The notes under the pieces are model-generated. The model was not told where the DNA came from. It made no database searches and saw only the letters and a list, made by a program, of their open reading frames with translations. A DNA stretch of 64,000 bases from an uncultured Coriobacteriaceae bacterium (GTDB lineage Bacteria; Actinomycetota; Coriobacteriia; Coriobacteriales; Atopobiaceae), in the NCBI GenBank assembly GCA_902777325.1, contig CACYTH010000003.1, positions 124,001 through 188,000 on the forward strand. Reading direction: 5' to 3'. Every line of letters begins with the position of its first letter. Positions within the stretch are counted from its first letter, which is position 1. Both the position numbers and the translations under genes were made by a program. Shown one piece after another: positions 9,713-18,426 of the stretch.

Positions 9713-10669
9713 ATGACCATCCCCTCGATCGACGTCCACTCCCACGCTCTGCCCCAGGCTTACCTTGACGCCCTTGCCGAGCTGGGTGTGAACCCGGTGG
9801 AGGAGGACGGCTTTCCCACGCCCACGTGGAGCGAGGATGCCCACCTACGCTTTATGGAGGAGACGGGCCAGGAGTTCTGCGTCCTCTCCATCTCGACCCC
9901 GCACATCCATCGTGGTGACGATGCCGTGGCCACCCGCCTTGCGCGTGCCGTGAACGACGAGCTCGCCGAAGTCTGCCAGCGTCATCCCGACCGTCTGGGA
10001 TTTGCCACCACGCTGCCTATGCCCGCGGTTGAGGCCTCCATCGAGGAGGCGCGCCGTGGCTTTGACGAGCTTGGCGCGATCGGCGTCAAGCTCCCCAGCA
10101 ACGGCAATGGCGTCTACCTGGGCGACCCCTCGCTTGAGCCGCTCATGGCATTTCTCAACGACCGCGCAGCCGTGGTGACCATCCATCCGTCGCTCCCGTC
10201 TGCGGTGCCCCAGGGGATATTCACTGCCGGTCCGGCCCCGCTCTTTGAGTACGTCGCCGACACCACGCGTGCGGTGCTCAACCTCATGGCGCAGGGGGTG
10301 ATCGACCGCTACCCGTTCATCAGCTGGGTGGTGCCGCACGCAGGCTCCTTCGTTCCGTCCATTGCGCATCGGCTCGCCGGCATATCGCAGATTCTGGTGC
10401 CCGCCGGGCTCATGGAGCCCATCAACGTCATGGACAACCTCAAGAGCCTCTACTGGGACCTTGCGGGGGACGCGCGCCCGGTCATGCTCGAGGGCCTGAT
10501 GCACATCGCCGACCCCACGCACCTGCTCTATGGCAGCGACACACCCTACACGCCGGTACCTATCACCGCACGCAACAAGGAAGGCCTGGCAAATGATCCG
10601 CTGATCGCGCCCATTGCGCAGGATGTGTTCCACGATAACGCGGCGCGGCTGTACGGATTGGACTGTTAG
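9713..10669 (+). CDS. Amidohydrolase family protein (ACMSD-like)
   Basis: A 318-residue TIM-barrel metal-dependent hydrolase of the amidohydrolase 2 group, which includes aminocarboxymuconate-semialdehyde decarboxylase and gamma-resorcylate decarboxylase. The N-terminal DVHSHALP gives the HxH metal ligands, WVVPHAG near residue 205 a further His, and LLYGSDTPYTP near residue 280 the final Asp. Members decarboxylate or hydrolyse aromatic or related acids; here the substrate is unknown. AAAGGAG precedes the ATG. The gene stands alone and is convergent with the polyphosphate kinase gene across a palindromic element. Confidence 0.85.
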   Translation: MTIPSIDVHSHALPQAYLDALAELGVNPVEEDGFPTPTWSEDAHLRFMEETGQEFCVLSISTPHIHRGDDAVATRLARAVNDELAEVCQRHPDRLGFATTLPMPAVEASIEEARRGFDELGAIGVKLPSNGNGVYLGDPSLEPLMAFLNDRAAVVTIHPSLPSAVPQGIFTAGPAPLFEYVADTTRAVLNLMAQGVIDRYPFISWVVPHAGSFVPSIAHRLAGISQILVPAGLMEPINVMDNLKSLYWDLAGDARPVMLEGLMHIADPTHLLYGSDTPYTPVPITARNKEGLANDPLIAPIAQDVFHDNAARLYGLDC

Positions 10670-10718
10670 CGCACGCTGGCGGACATCTCAGGCGCAACCT
10701 GTGAGCAAGTGCGTACCG

Positions 10719-10894
10719 AAGTGGCAAGAACATCGAGTTTTGGCAATCGGTTCTCAGGCGTCATCGGAACCCCTCTGAGCGCTTTGAGAATCCGCTGGTA
10801 AACGCGTTGCGTGAATCGGACAAAAACACAGAGCAATCGGGTTCGAGGGTAAACCCCCAAACCCGATTGCCAAAACTCAGAGTTCTTGCCACTT
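10719..10894. repeat. 176-bp inverted-repeat element 1
   Basis: Arms of 30 bp at 10721-10750 and 10863-10892 match as inverted repeats at 28 of 30 positions; two more outer bases also pair. Each arm contains GTTTTGGCAATCGG. Inside, 10833-10870 forms a second hairpin (GCAATCGGGTT paired with AACCCGATTGC) that shares the right arm. No coding potential is seen inside. It lies between convergent genes. A second element with the same core but different outer arm sequence is at 28740-28932. Confidence 0.75.
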
Positions 10895-10946
10895 TGCTGG
10901 CGTGGTGCTTTCTAAGTCGCCCAATTTGGCAGCCAATCGCGCTCCG

Positions 10947-12422
10947 TCAGTCCTTGCAAGCCTCCTCCAACGTGTCGACCACGATCTGTAGCGCCTTGAT
11001 GCGCGCATAGTGCTTGTCCACCGACTCCAGAATGTGCCACGGGGCAAACGAGGTGCTGGTCTTGCGCAGCATCTCGTCGATGGCGGCCTCGTACTGGTCC
11101 CATTTCTCGCGGTTGCGCCAGTCCTCCTCGGTGATCTTCCACTGCTTCTCGGGCGTGTTCTGGCGGTCGGTAAAGCGCGCGAGCTGCGTGTCGGAGTCGA
11201 TCTGCACCCAGAACTTGATGACTACCATGCCGGCGTCCACGAGCTCCTTCTCGAACTCGTTCATCTCGTTGTAGGCGCGCTGCCAGTCGTTCTCCGAGCA
11301 GAAGCTCTCGAGGCGCTCCACCATCACGCGACCATACCAGGTGCGGTCGAAGATGGCGATGTGCCCGCTCTTTGGCAGGCGGTTCCAGAAGCGCCACAGG
11401 TAGTGGCGTGCCTTCTCGTGCGGCTCGGGGCTGGCGATGGGGTGCACCACGTAGCCGCGCGGATCGAGCGCCGACGTGATGCGCTTGATGTTGCCGCCCT
11501 TGCCGGCGGCGTCCCAGCCCTCGTAGCAGATGACCACCGGGATGCGCTTGCGGTAGGCGGTGTAGTGCAGCTCGCGCAGGCGCACGTGCAGCGCCTTGAG
11601 CCGCTCGTGGTACTCCTTGTCGGTTATGGTCTTGTCCAGGTCGACCTGGGCGAGCGGCGTGACCTTCTTGAGCGGGAAGACGTTCTGGCGCAGGGGCGCG
11701 GCGACGCCGCGGTTGTGGATGGCCACGTCAACGCCCATGTTGAGGAACTCAAGCACCTGCAGCGTGGCCCAGGCGCGGTCGCGCGCGTCGATGATGTACC
11801 ACGGGGCACTCGAGCGATTGGTGTCGCGCAGGTAGCGGTCGTAGACGTCCAGGCACTCGTCGTAGTGGTCGTTCTCCCAGATGTCCGACTCGTCCACGCG
11901 CCAGCTGGTGTTCTCGTTGGCGCGCAGCGCGTCCAGGCGCCGGCGCTGCTCCTTCTGTCCGATGTGGAAGAAGAACTTCATCACCAGGTAGCCGTTGTCC
12001 ACGAGCTGGCGCTCGCACATGTTGATGGAGTCGATGCGCTGGTCGTAGGTGTCGCGGTCGAGGTCTCCCTTCACGCGGCTGTGGGTGACCTCCTCCATCC
12101 AGTAGGTGTCGAAGAACTTGAACTGGCCCTCCTCGGGAATCTCCACCATGTAGCGCCAGAGGAAGGGGTAGCGGCGCGCGTCCTCGGTGGGCTCGGCGTC
12201 CAGGGTGGACACTTGGAAGAAGCGTGGGTCCATGTCCTTGATCACACGCGAGAGCACGCTGCCCTTGCCGGCCGACCCCCAGCCCTCGAAGATCACCATG
12301 ACAGGGACCTTGGCCTCCTTGATGCGCATCTGGTTGGCGGCGAGCTTTGCCTGCTCCTCGTCGGTGCGCTTCTTGATCTCGGCCTTCTCTGGCTTGCTGG
12401 CCTTGGCAAAGTCCTTGAGCAT
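10947..12422 (-). CDS. pap: Two-domain polyphosphate:AMP phosphotransferase (PPK2 family)
   Basis: A 491-residue protein with two fused PPK2 domains, the architecture of polyphosphate:AMP phosphotransferases that make ADP from AMP using polyphosphate. Each half has a Walker A loop: EGWGSAGKGSV near residue 40 and EGWDAAGKGGNIKR near residue 300. Lid-region motifs FDRTWYGRVMVERLE and SFCSENDW are in the C-terminal half, which is usually the catalytic one. The longer open frame upstream is not used: GGGAGGCAGCC just before the ATG at 12422 and the typical MLKDFAKAS-like start support this choice. It would help regenerate adenylates under energy stress. The SnoaL-like gene lies upstream on the same strand with a 140-base gap. 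Confidence 0.88.
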   Translation of the reverse strand: MLKDFAKASKPEKAEIKKRTDEEQAKLAANQMRIKEAKVPVMVIFEGWGSAGKGSVLSRVIKDMDPRFFQVSTLDAEPTEDARRYPFLWRYMVEIPEEGQFKFFDTYWMEEVTHSRVKGDLDRDTYDQRIDSINMCERQLVDNGYLVMKFFFHIGQKEQRRRLDALRANENTSWRVDESDIWENDHYDECLDVYDRYLRDTNRSSAPWYIIDARDRAWATLQVLEFLNMGVDVAIHNRGVAAPLRQNVFPLKKVTPLAQVDLDKTITDKEYHERLKALHVRLRELHYTAYRKRIPVVICYEGWDAAGKGGNIKRITSALDPRGYVVHPIASPEPHEKARHYLWRFWNRLPKSGHIAIFDRTWYGRVMVERLESFCSENDWQRAYNEMNEFEKELVDAGMVVIKFWVQIDSDTQLARFTDRQNTPEKQWKITEEDWRNREKWDQYEAAIDEMLRKTSTSFAPWHILESVDKHYARIKALQIVVDTLEEACKD

Positions 12423-12562
12423 GGCTGCCTCCCTCAGGCGTCTTCGGCACATGCTTGGATTGTATGTGCTGGTGATTGGCGGTGGCGCGCATGCGAGAGC
12501 CCGGTCTGCCGAGTGGCGCGAAGCGTCGGGCGCTTTACGGTTGACGGACCTCTCTCTGCCTT

Positions 12563-12925
12563 CTAAAACTGGCCGTTGTCGTTGGCGGGAACCTGGCTGG
12601 GATCGAGGTGCTGCACGACGTCCCAGTGCTCGGCAAGCTTGCCGTCCTGCATACGATAGATGTCGCACACCTTGTTTACGCCCATGTCGACAGTGCACTT
12701 GAAGAAGACCATCACGAGGTCGCCCTCTTCCACAATGTGGATGATCTCCATCTTGGGGTGGGCGGCAAAGAAGCCCTCGCAAAAGCGCGTGAACCCGTCG
12801 CGCCCGTCTTCGACGGTGGGGTTGTGCTGCTTGTAGTCGGGCAGCATGTACTCGTCCAGCTTTGAGGTGTCCCAGGCATTGAAGACCTCTGCGTAGAACT
12901 TCTCGACAATCTGCTTGTTGGTCAT
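12563..12925 (-). CDS. SnoaL-like/NTF2-fold protein
   Basis: A 120-residue protein of the SnoaL-like cyclase group in the NTF2 superfamily. The sequence NKQIVEKFYAEVFN at the start, DYKQHNPTVEDGRDGF near residue 30 and AEHWDVVQ near residue 100 are the familiar landmarks of this fold, with a conical pocket lined by His and Asp. Bacterial relatives range from polyketide cyclases to small-molecule-binding proteins of unknown role, so a reaction cannot be named. AAAGGAGATC precedes the ATG at 12925, ruling out the longer open frame. It is divergent from the rhamnosidase gene, with a shared AT-richer 219-base promoter region. Confidence 0.8.
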   Translation of the reverse strand: MTNKQIVEKFYAEVFNAWDTSKLDEYMLPDYKQHNPTVEDGRDGFTRFCEGFFAAHPKMEIIHIVEEGDLVMVFFKCTVDMGVNKVCDIYRMQDGKLAEHWDVVQHLDPSQVPANDNGQF

Positions 12926-13144
12926 CTCTCGATCTCCTTTGCTGACGTGGTGGTCACAACTGCCTGACAGATATGCTGCCGTGTTGAGCAATTCAATGGT
13001 AATTGTTTTCCGTTTGCCGCGATTTCTGATTATCAACTCTAGTTTTTCGAAAATCGATACAAGCATATTTTGACGTCTTTCTTTGGCGTCCATCCTTCCT
13101 GTATAAATCGATTAACAGCACAAAGAGCAGGGGAGTGAGGCACA

Positions 13145-15925
13145 ATGAAGATCACGAGGATGCGCGTCAACCACCTCAAAGAGCCTATCGGTTTTCGACT
13201 TTCGTCCATCATGTTCTCGTGGGTGGTGGAGGACTCCGAGGGCACGTGCGCAAAGGCTTCGCGCATCGTGGTGACAAGCGCGGGCGCCACCGTGATTGAC
13301 ACCGGTTGGGAGCAGCTTGACTCGCTGGCGGCCAGGGTGGACGTTCCCCTCAAGCCGCGCACCTGCTATGAGTGGACTGTGGCCGTGCGCACCGATGCCG
13401 GCGAGGAGACGATCTCTCCTGTCGCCACCTTCGAGACCGGCAAGATGGACGAGCCTTGGTCTGCCCAGTGGATCTTCTGCGATGGCGATGAGTCTCCGCG
13501 TCACCCGATCTTCTCGCGGTCCATCAAGCTCTCCGGTGAGGTTGCCTCCGCTCGTCTTTATGCCTGTGGCCTGGGCTTCTATGACGCGAGCATCGACGGC
13601 AAGCGCGTGGGCGACGAGTACCTTGCACCCGGCACCAACGCCTACGACCGCTGGCTTCAGGTGCAGGCCTACGACGTGACCGGGCAGCTGGCTGCTGCGG
13701 GAGACCAGGCCGAGCTCGCGTTTCTCATGGGCAACGGTTGGTGGAAGGGCCGCTTTGGCTTCATTCCCGAGGACCGTGGCTTCTACGGCAACGACTGGCG
13801 CCTGATCGCCGAGCTGCACGTGTCTTATGCCGACGGATCCGAGCAGGTCTTTGGTACCGGCGAGGGCTGGACCATGACGCGCTCCAACATTACGGGCTCC
13901 AACATCTACGACGGCATGTACGTGGACGACACCCTGCCTGCAGTCGAGTCCATGCCTGCGGCCCTGCTCGACGAGGTTGAGGCCGAAAAGTCCACCGCCA
14001 AGCTCACGGACCGTCTATCCCTGCCCGTGTGTGCGCACGAGACCTTTGTGTCGCAGGTGGTCGAGGTTCCCTCGGGCGACCTGGTGCTCGACATGGGCCA
14101 GGAATTTGCGGGCACCTTCCGTCTGCACGTGAGCGAGCCTGCCGGCACGCGCATCCACGTGCAGCTGGGCGAGCTGCTGCAGGACGGCGAGTTCTATCGC
14201 GACAACCTGCGCTCCGCCAAGCAGGAGTACGTGTACGTGAGCGACGGCGAGGAGCATGTCCTGGAGCCGCGCTTCACCTACTACGGCTATCGCTACGTGC
14301 GCATCTCCGGACTCTCGCACTTCGATCCCGCCGACTTCACCGGCGTGGCGCTCTACTCGAGCTTTGAGGAGGCGGGTACCCTCACCACCGGCCACGAGCT
14401 GGTCAACAAGCTGGTCTCCAACAGCCGCTGGGGCATGAAGAGCAACTTTGTGGACACTCCCACCGACTGCCCGCAGCGCGACGAGCGCATGGGCTGGACC
14501 GGCGATGCGCAGGTCTTTGCCCCCACGGCCCTCTACCTGGCCGATCAGCTGCCCTTCTATCGCAAGTTCGCCTACGACATGGCGCAGGAGGCCGCCAAGC
14601 ACGATGGCGGTGCGCCGCTGGTGGCCCCGTCCTTCATGCTGGACGGGCCGGGCTGCGCGGTCTGGGGAGATGCCACGTGCTTCATCCCCTGGCAGAGCTA
14701 CGTGTTCAGCGGCGATGCATCGGTGCTGGAGGAGCACTACGAGACCATGCGTGCTTGGGTCGACTACATCGAGCGCACCGACGAGGGTGACAAGCACCTC
14801 TGGGGCGGCCTGCATCAGCTGGGTGACTGGCTGGCCCTGGATGCCCCCAAGAACGACCGCACTGGCGCGACCGACCCCGACTTCATCTCGTATCTGTACT
14901 GGTGGCGCAGCGCTTGCGAGGTTGCCGACGCGGCGCGCGTGCTGGGCAAGGACGAGGACGCGCGCACCTATAAGGCCATGGCCCAGCGTGTGAGCGACTA
15001 CATCTACGCCGAGTACTTCTCGCCCAACGGTCGCTGCGCCGTTACGACCCAGACTGCCTACGCACTCTGCCTGGCCTTTGGCTTCGGCTCGCCCGAGTTC
15101 TCGGCCTTCGCGCTCGACCGCGCACTCACCCGCAACGAGGGCAAGCTGCTCACGGGCTTTGTGGGCACTAACTTCCTGCCGCGCGCGCTCTGCCTGGCCG
15201 GCATGCCCAACAAGGCCTATGACCTGCTCCTCGACGAGGGCTATCCCGGATGGCTGCGCGAGGTCAAGCTTGGCGCCACCACCATCTGGGAGCGTTGGAA
15301 CTCGCTTGACGACGACGGTGTGATCACTGGCATCGGCATGAACTCCATGAACCACTACTCCTACGGCTCCATCACCGAGTGGCTCTTTGGCTACGCCGCC
15401 GGTCTGCGTCCGGTGGAGGGCGAGCCGGGCTTCCGTCGCGCCATCGTGGCGCCGCTGCCCGCCTGGCGCCTGGGCCACCTCGAGTGCGAGCGCACGAGCT
15501 CCGCGGGCACCTGGCGCGTGGCTTGGGCCTGCGTGGACGAGCATCACCTGCGCGTGGAGCTCACGGTGCCATTTGGCTGCACGGCTGAGGTCACGCTGCC
15601 CCTGGCTCCTGCGAGCGCCTACGACGAGCTGGGCGGACGCGAGCTGGGTGCCGGAACCTACGTGGTGGAGTACGAGACCACCTCTCCGCTGCGCCGCGTC
15701 CCCTCCGTCGACTGGCCCATCGGCGACCTGCTGGCAGCTCCCGACACCGACGCCATCGTGCGCGCCCACTGCAAGCCCGACTGGGTTGCCCCGGACGAGC
15801 TGGGCATCTCGATGCGCGACCTCGCGTACAAGCTCGCACGAGGCTCTCGCCCGATGAGCGAGGAGGCGCTCGCAGCCTGTGACGCAGAGCTGCGCGCCCT
15901 GGCGGAGAAGGGCCCCGAGGACTAG
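13145..15925 (+). CDS. GH78 alpha-L-rhamnosidase
   Basis: A 926-residue family 78 glycoside hydrolase that removes terminal alpha-L-rhamnose from plant glycosides such as rutin, naringin or other rhamnosides. Residues 1-100 form a beta-sandwich with a FETGKMDEPWSAQWI-type junction, followed by the Bac_rhamnosid_N region (GLGFYDASIDGKRVG), a second beta domain, and the (alpha/alpha)6 barrel. DCPQRDERMGWTGDAQ at residue 441 contains the general acid Glu447, and TTIWERWNSLD near residue 715 carries the second catalytic Glu. No signal peptide is visible, so it should act inside the cell on imported substrate. It heads a probable operon with the PTS EIIBC and ROK kinase genes. Confidence 0.95.
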   Translation: MKITRMRVNHLKEPIGFRLSSIMFSWVVEDSEGTCAKASRIVVTSAGATVIDTGWEQLDSLAARVDVPLKPRTCYEWTVAVRTDAGEETISPVATFETGKMDEPWSAQWIFCDGDESPRHPIFSRSIKLSGEVASARLYACGLGFYDASIDGKRVGDEYLAPGTNAYDRWLQVQAYDVTGQLAAAGDQAELAFLMGNGWWKGRFGFIPEDRGFYGNDWRLIAELHVSYADGSEQVFGTGEGWTMTRSNITGSNIYDGMYVDDTLPAVESMPAALLDEVEAEKSTAKLTDRLSLPVCAHETFVSQVVEVPSGDLVLDMGQEFAGTFRLHVSEPAGTRIHVQLGELLQDGEFYRDNLRSAKQEYVYVSDGEEHVLEPRFTYYGYRYVRISGLSHFDPADFTGVALYSSFEEAGTLTTGHELVNKLVSNSRWGMKSNFVDTPTDCPQRDERMGWTGDAQVFAPTALYLADQLPFYRKFAYDMAQEAAKHDGGAPLVAPSFMLDGPGCAVWGDATCFIPWQSYVFSGDASVLEEHYETMRAWVDYIERTDEGDKHLWGGLHQLGDWLALDAPKNDRTGATDPDFISYLYWWRSACEVADAARVLGKDEDARTYKAMAQRVSDYIYAEYFSPNGRCAVTTQTAYALCLAFGFGSPEFSAFALDRALTRNEGKLLTGFVGTNFLPRALCLAGMPNKAYDLLLDEGYPGWLREVKLGATTIWERWNSLDDDGVITGIGMNSMNHYSYGSITEWLFGYAAGLRPVEGEPGFRRAIVAPLPAWRLGHLECERTSSAGTWRVAWACVDEHHLRVELTVPFGCTAEVTLPLAPASAYDELGGRELGAGTYVVEYETTSPLRRVPSVDWPIGDLLAAPDTDAIVRAHCKPDWVAPDELGISMRDLAYKLARGSRPMSEEALAACDAELRALAEKGPED

Positions 15926-15935
15926 CGCCAAGGGC

Positions 15936-15969
15936 AAAGTGGGACACCAGGCACGTCCCCTGTCCCACC
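15936..15969 (+). repeat. 34-bp GTGGGACACC repeat unit
   Basis: This unit is identical to one arm segment of the large palindrome at 50821-50938. It is itself imperfectly palindromic: GTGGGACA pairs with TGTCCCAC. It lies between the rhamnosidase and PTS genes. Confidence 0.75.
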
Positions 15970-16065
15970 CCGTCCCGAAAAACCAACTGATAGAGGCACT
16001 GCTCGTGCAGTGATGACCCACTGCGCGCAAAACATCCGAAGCATCGGAAGAAAGGGAAGGGAATC

Positions 16066-17448
16066 ATGGCTCAAGACTGGAACAAGCTCGCGACCGACAT
16101 CATCGAGCTCGTGGGCGGGGAGGAAAACATCACCTCCATCACGCACTGCGTCACGCGTCTGCGCTTCATGCTCAAGGACGAGTCCAAGGCCGACGACCAG
16201 CGCATCGGCCAGCTGAACGGCGTCATCCAGGTGATGCACGCCTCCGGCCAGTACCAGGTGGTCATTGGCAACAAGGTGGGCGACGCCTACGACGCGGTGG
16301 TCGCTCAGCTGCCGGGCCTCGCCGCCGGTGAGGTGGAGGCCGAAGATGAGGAGAAGAAGGGCGGCTTCAGCCTGAACGCCCTCTTTGACATCGTCTCGGG
16401 CATCTTCGTTCCGTTCATCGGCATCTTCACCGCAGCCGGTCTTGCCCGTGCCCTGGTGATGATGGCTGTCACGCTGGGCTGGATGGACCAGGCCAGCTCC
16501 ACCTACGTGGTGCTCAACGCCATCGGTGACGGCGTCTTCCAGTTCCTGCCCATCTTCATCGCGTGCACTGCGGCCAAGAAGTTCAAGTGCAACCAGTGGA
16601 TCGCCATGGGCGTGGCAGCCTTCCTGGTGTGCCCCTCGATGGTCGGTCTCAAGGACGCCTTCGCCGAGGCGGGTGGCCCGACCCTCTTTGGTGCGCCTGT
16701 GGTGCTGCCTGACTCCGGCTACCTGCAGGCCGTGTTCCCCATCATCTTTGCCGTCTACCTGCAGTCCTGGCTCGAGAAGCCAATGAAGCTGCTGCCGGGC
16801 GTCCTGCGTGACCTGCTGGGCAACATGCTCGTGCTCGTGCTCACCTCGCTCATCACCCTCATGGTCGTCGGCCCCGTCATCAACACCGTCTCCAGCTGGA
16901 TCGCCGCTGGCCTCATGGCCATCCTGAACGTCGTGCCCGTGCTCGCCGGCTTCCTCATCGCTGCCCTGTGGCCCGTCCTCATCATCTTTGGCATGCACTG
17001 GGGCATCATCCCCATCATGATCTCCAACCTCATGACCCTCGGCTATGACGTGATCGGCCCCATCACCAACGGCACCAACTACGTGATCGGCGCGGTCGTC
17101 CTGGCCATCCTGCTCAAGACCAAGAAGCAGGGCGTGCGCACCACCGCCACCGAGTGCCTCGCATCCGCCTGGCTGGGCGCCATCACCGAGCCCGCAATCT
17201 ACGGCCTGCTCCTCAAGTTCAAGCGTCCGTTCCTGACCATGGCCCTGGCCTGCGGCGTCTCCGGTGCCGTCACCGCCGCCATCGGCGTGCAGCAGGTGGG
17301 CATCCTTACCACCTCGGTCCTGACGCTGCCGGTCCTGGCTGCCACCAATGGCGTGCCTCACGTGATCGGCATCCTCGTGGCATCGGTCGTGGGCTTTGTG
17401 GCCACCTACTTCTTCGGCTTCAACGACAGCATGGTCGTCGACGAGTAG
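16066..17448 (+). CDS. PTS beta-glucoside-type EIIBC component
   Basis: A 460-residue sugar permease of the PTS glucose/beta-glucoside class. Residues 1-80 are the EIIB domain with the phosphorylated Cys28 in ITHCVTRLRF. Residues about 100-455 are the EIIC membrane domain with some ten helices; GAITEPAIYG near residue 370 is the sugar-binding GITEP motif, and MHWGIIPI is the matching upstream signature. No EIIA domain is present, so EIIA must come from another gene. It would import and phosphorylate a glycoside in one step. Placement between the rhamnosidase and a ROK kinase suggests the substrate is a rhamnose-containing disaccharide or glycoside. Confidence 0.92.
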   Translation: MAQDWNKLATDIIELVGGEENITSITHCVTRLRFMLKDESKADDQRIGQLNGVIQVMHASGQYQVVIGNKVGDAYDAVVAQLPGLAAGEVEAEDEEKKGGFSLNALFDIVSGIFVPFIGIFTAAGLARALVMMAVTLGWMDQASSTYVVLNAIGDGVFQFLPIFIACTAAKKFKCNQWIAMGVAAFLVCPSMVGLKDAFAEAGGPTLFGAPVVLPDSGYLQAVFPIIFAVYLQSWLEKPMKLLPGVLRDLLGNMLVLVLTSLITLMVVGPVINTVSSWIAAGLMAILNVVPVLAGFLIAALWPVLIIFGMHWGIIPIMISNLMTLGYDVIGPITNGTNYVIGAVVLAILLKTKKQGVRTTATECLASAWLGAITEPAIYGLLLKFKRPFLTMALACGVSGAVTAAIGVQQVGILTTSVLTLPVLAATNGVPHVIGILVASVVGFVATYFFGFNDSMVVDE

Positions 17449-17461
17449 CCCTTCCTTTCGG

Positions 17462-17500
17462 GTCCGGCCTTGCAGCCACGGCTGTGGGGCCGGACTTGCT
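17462..17500 (+). terminator. Intercistronic hairpin between EIIBC and ROK kinase
   Basis: GTCCGGCC (17462-17469) pairs with GGCCGGAC (17488-17495), with an inner CAGCC/GGCTG stem, followed by TTGCTCTC. The T run is short, so partial termination or RNA stabilisation is as likely as full termination. Confidence 0.6.
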
Positions 17501-17532
17501 CTCAATGCAGAAAGACAGATGAGGAGATAGTC

Positions 17533-18426
17533 ATGAGCAAGAAGTTCCTGTGCATGGACGTGGGTGGCACCAACACGCGCGTGGGTGTGGTGAGCGAGGA
17601 CCTCAAGGTGCTGGGCTCTGCCATCGAGCGTACGCCCGAGCTTGCCGCCAAGGGTATAGGCGTGGGCCTTTGCGACCTGGTCCTGCGTTGGGTCGAGCTG
17701 GCCAAGGCCGAAGGCAACACGATCGATGGCGTCGTCATCGGCGTGCCGGCGACTGTTGACGCGAGCTGCCGCGTAGTGCTGCAGGCACCCAACGTGGAGG
17801 GCCTCACCGGCCTTCCCCTGGCCGATCTCGTTGAGCAGGCCACGGGCATCCCCACCACGGTGGAGAAGGACGTCAACCTGCTGATTCTCTCCGACATCCA
17901 CTCGCTGGGCATCGATCCTGCCTCTGCCGTGTGCGGCGTGTACTTTGGCACGGGCATCGGCAACGCGCTCTACCTTGGCGGCAAGGTGTGGCATGGCGCG
18001 CACGGCTCTGCGGGCGAGCTTGGCCACGTGCCTGCCCTCGGTCGCACCGAGACCTGCGGCTGCGGAAACCCGGGCTGCCTCGAGTGCTTTGGCGGCGGAC
18101 ATCACCTGGCCAGCGTGGTCAAGGAGAGCTACCCCGAGACTCCTATCGGCCGTGCCTTTGCCGAGCTTGCCGACAAGCCCGAGGTCGTCGAGGTGCTCGA
18201 GGCCATGGCCATTGCCGTGGCGGCCGAGGCCAACATCATCGATCCGGACGAGGTCATCATCGGCGGTGGCCTGCCGCTCATGGAAGGCTTCGACCGCGAG
18301 GCGTTTGCCAAGCGCGTTTACACGCACCTGCGCAAGCCCTATCCCGCTGAGACGCTCGAGCTACGCTACTCACGGCAGGGCCAGCTGAGCGGACTCATCG
18401 GCGGCGCGATTCGCCTCGCGAGCTAG
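17533..18426 (+). CDS. ROK family sugar kinase
   Basis: A 297-residue ROK kinase. MDVGGTNTRVGVV at the N-terminus is the ATP phosphate loop, GTGIGNALYLGG near residue 140 the second nucleotide-binding loop, and GHVPALGRTETCGCGNPGCLE the Zn-binding signature CxCGxxGCxE with its preceding His. VEKDVNLLIL holds the catalytic Asp region. Likely substrates are glucose, allose or a related hexose released from the imported glycoside; E. coli AlsK is a recognisable relative. GAGGAGAT precedes the ATG at 17533. It is the third gene of the rhamnosidase operon and its stop meets the convergent AraC gene. Confidence 0.88.
   Translation: MSKKFLCMDVGGTNTRVGVVSEDLKVLGSAIERTPELAAKGIGVGLCDLVLRWVELAKAEGNTIDGVVIGVPATVDASCRVVLQAPNVEGLTGLPLADLVEQATGIPTTVEKDVNLLILSDIHSLGIDPASAVCGVYFGTGIGNALYLGGKVWHGAHGSAGELGHVPALGRTETCGCGNPGCLECFGGGHHLASVVKESYPETPIGRAFAELADKPEVVEVLEAMAIAVAAEANIIDPDEVIIGGGLPLMEGFDREAFAKRVYTHLRKPYPAETLELRYSRQGQLSGLIGGAIRLAS

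Noticed and set aside
11010-12566. Long plus-strand frame opposite the polyphosphate phosphotransferase
   Set aside because: Low-complexity Val/Leu/His-rich antisense translation; the minus-strand protein has two complete PPK2 domains.
15922-18327. Open minus-strand frame of 801 codons across the PTS and ROK genes
   Set aside because: It is a His/Asp/Glu-rich mirror of the GC-rich plus-strand genes with no family match. The same holds for other long antisense frames, for example at 14015-16030, 6328-8481 and 3832-5601.
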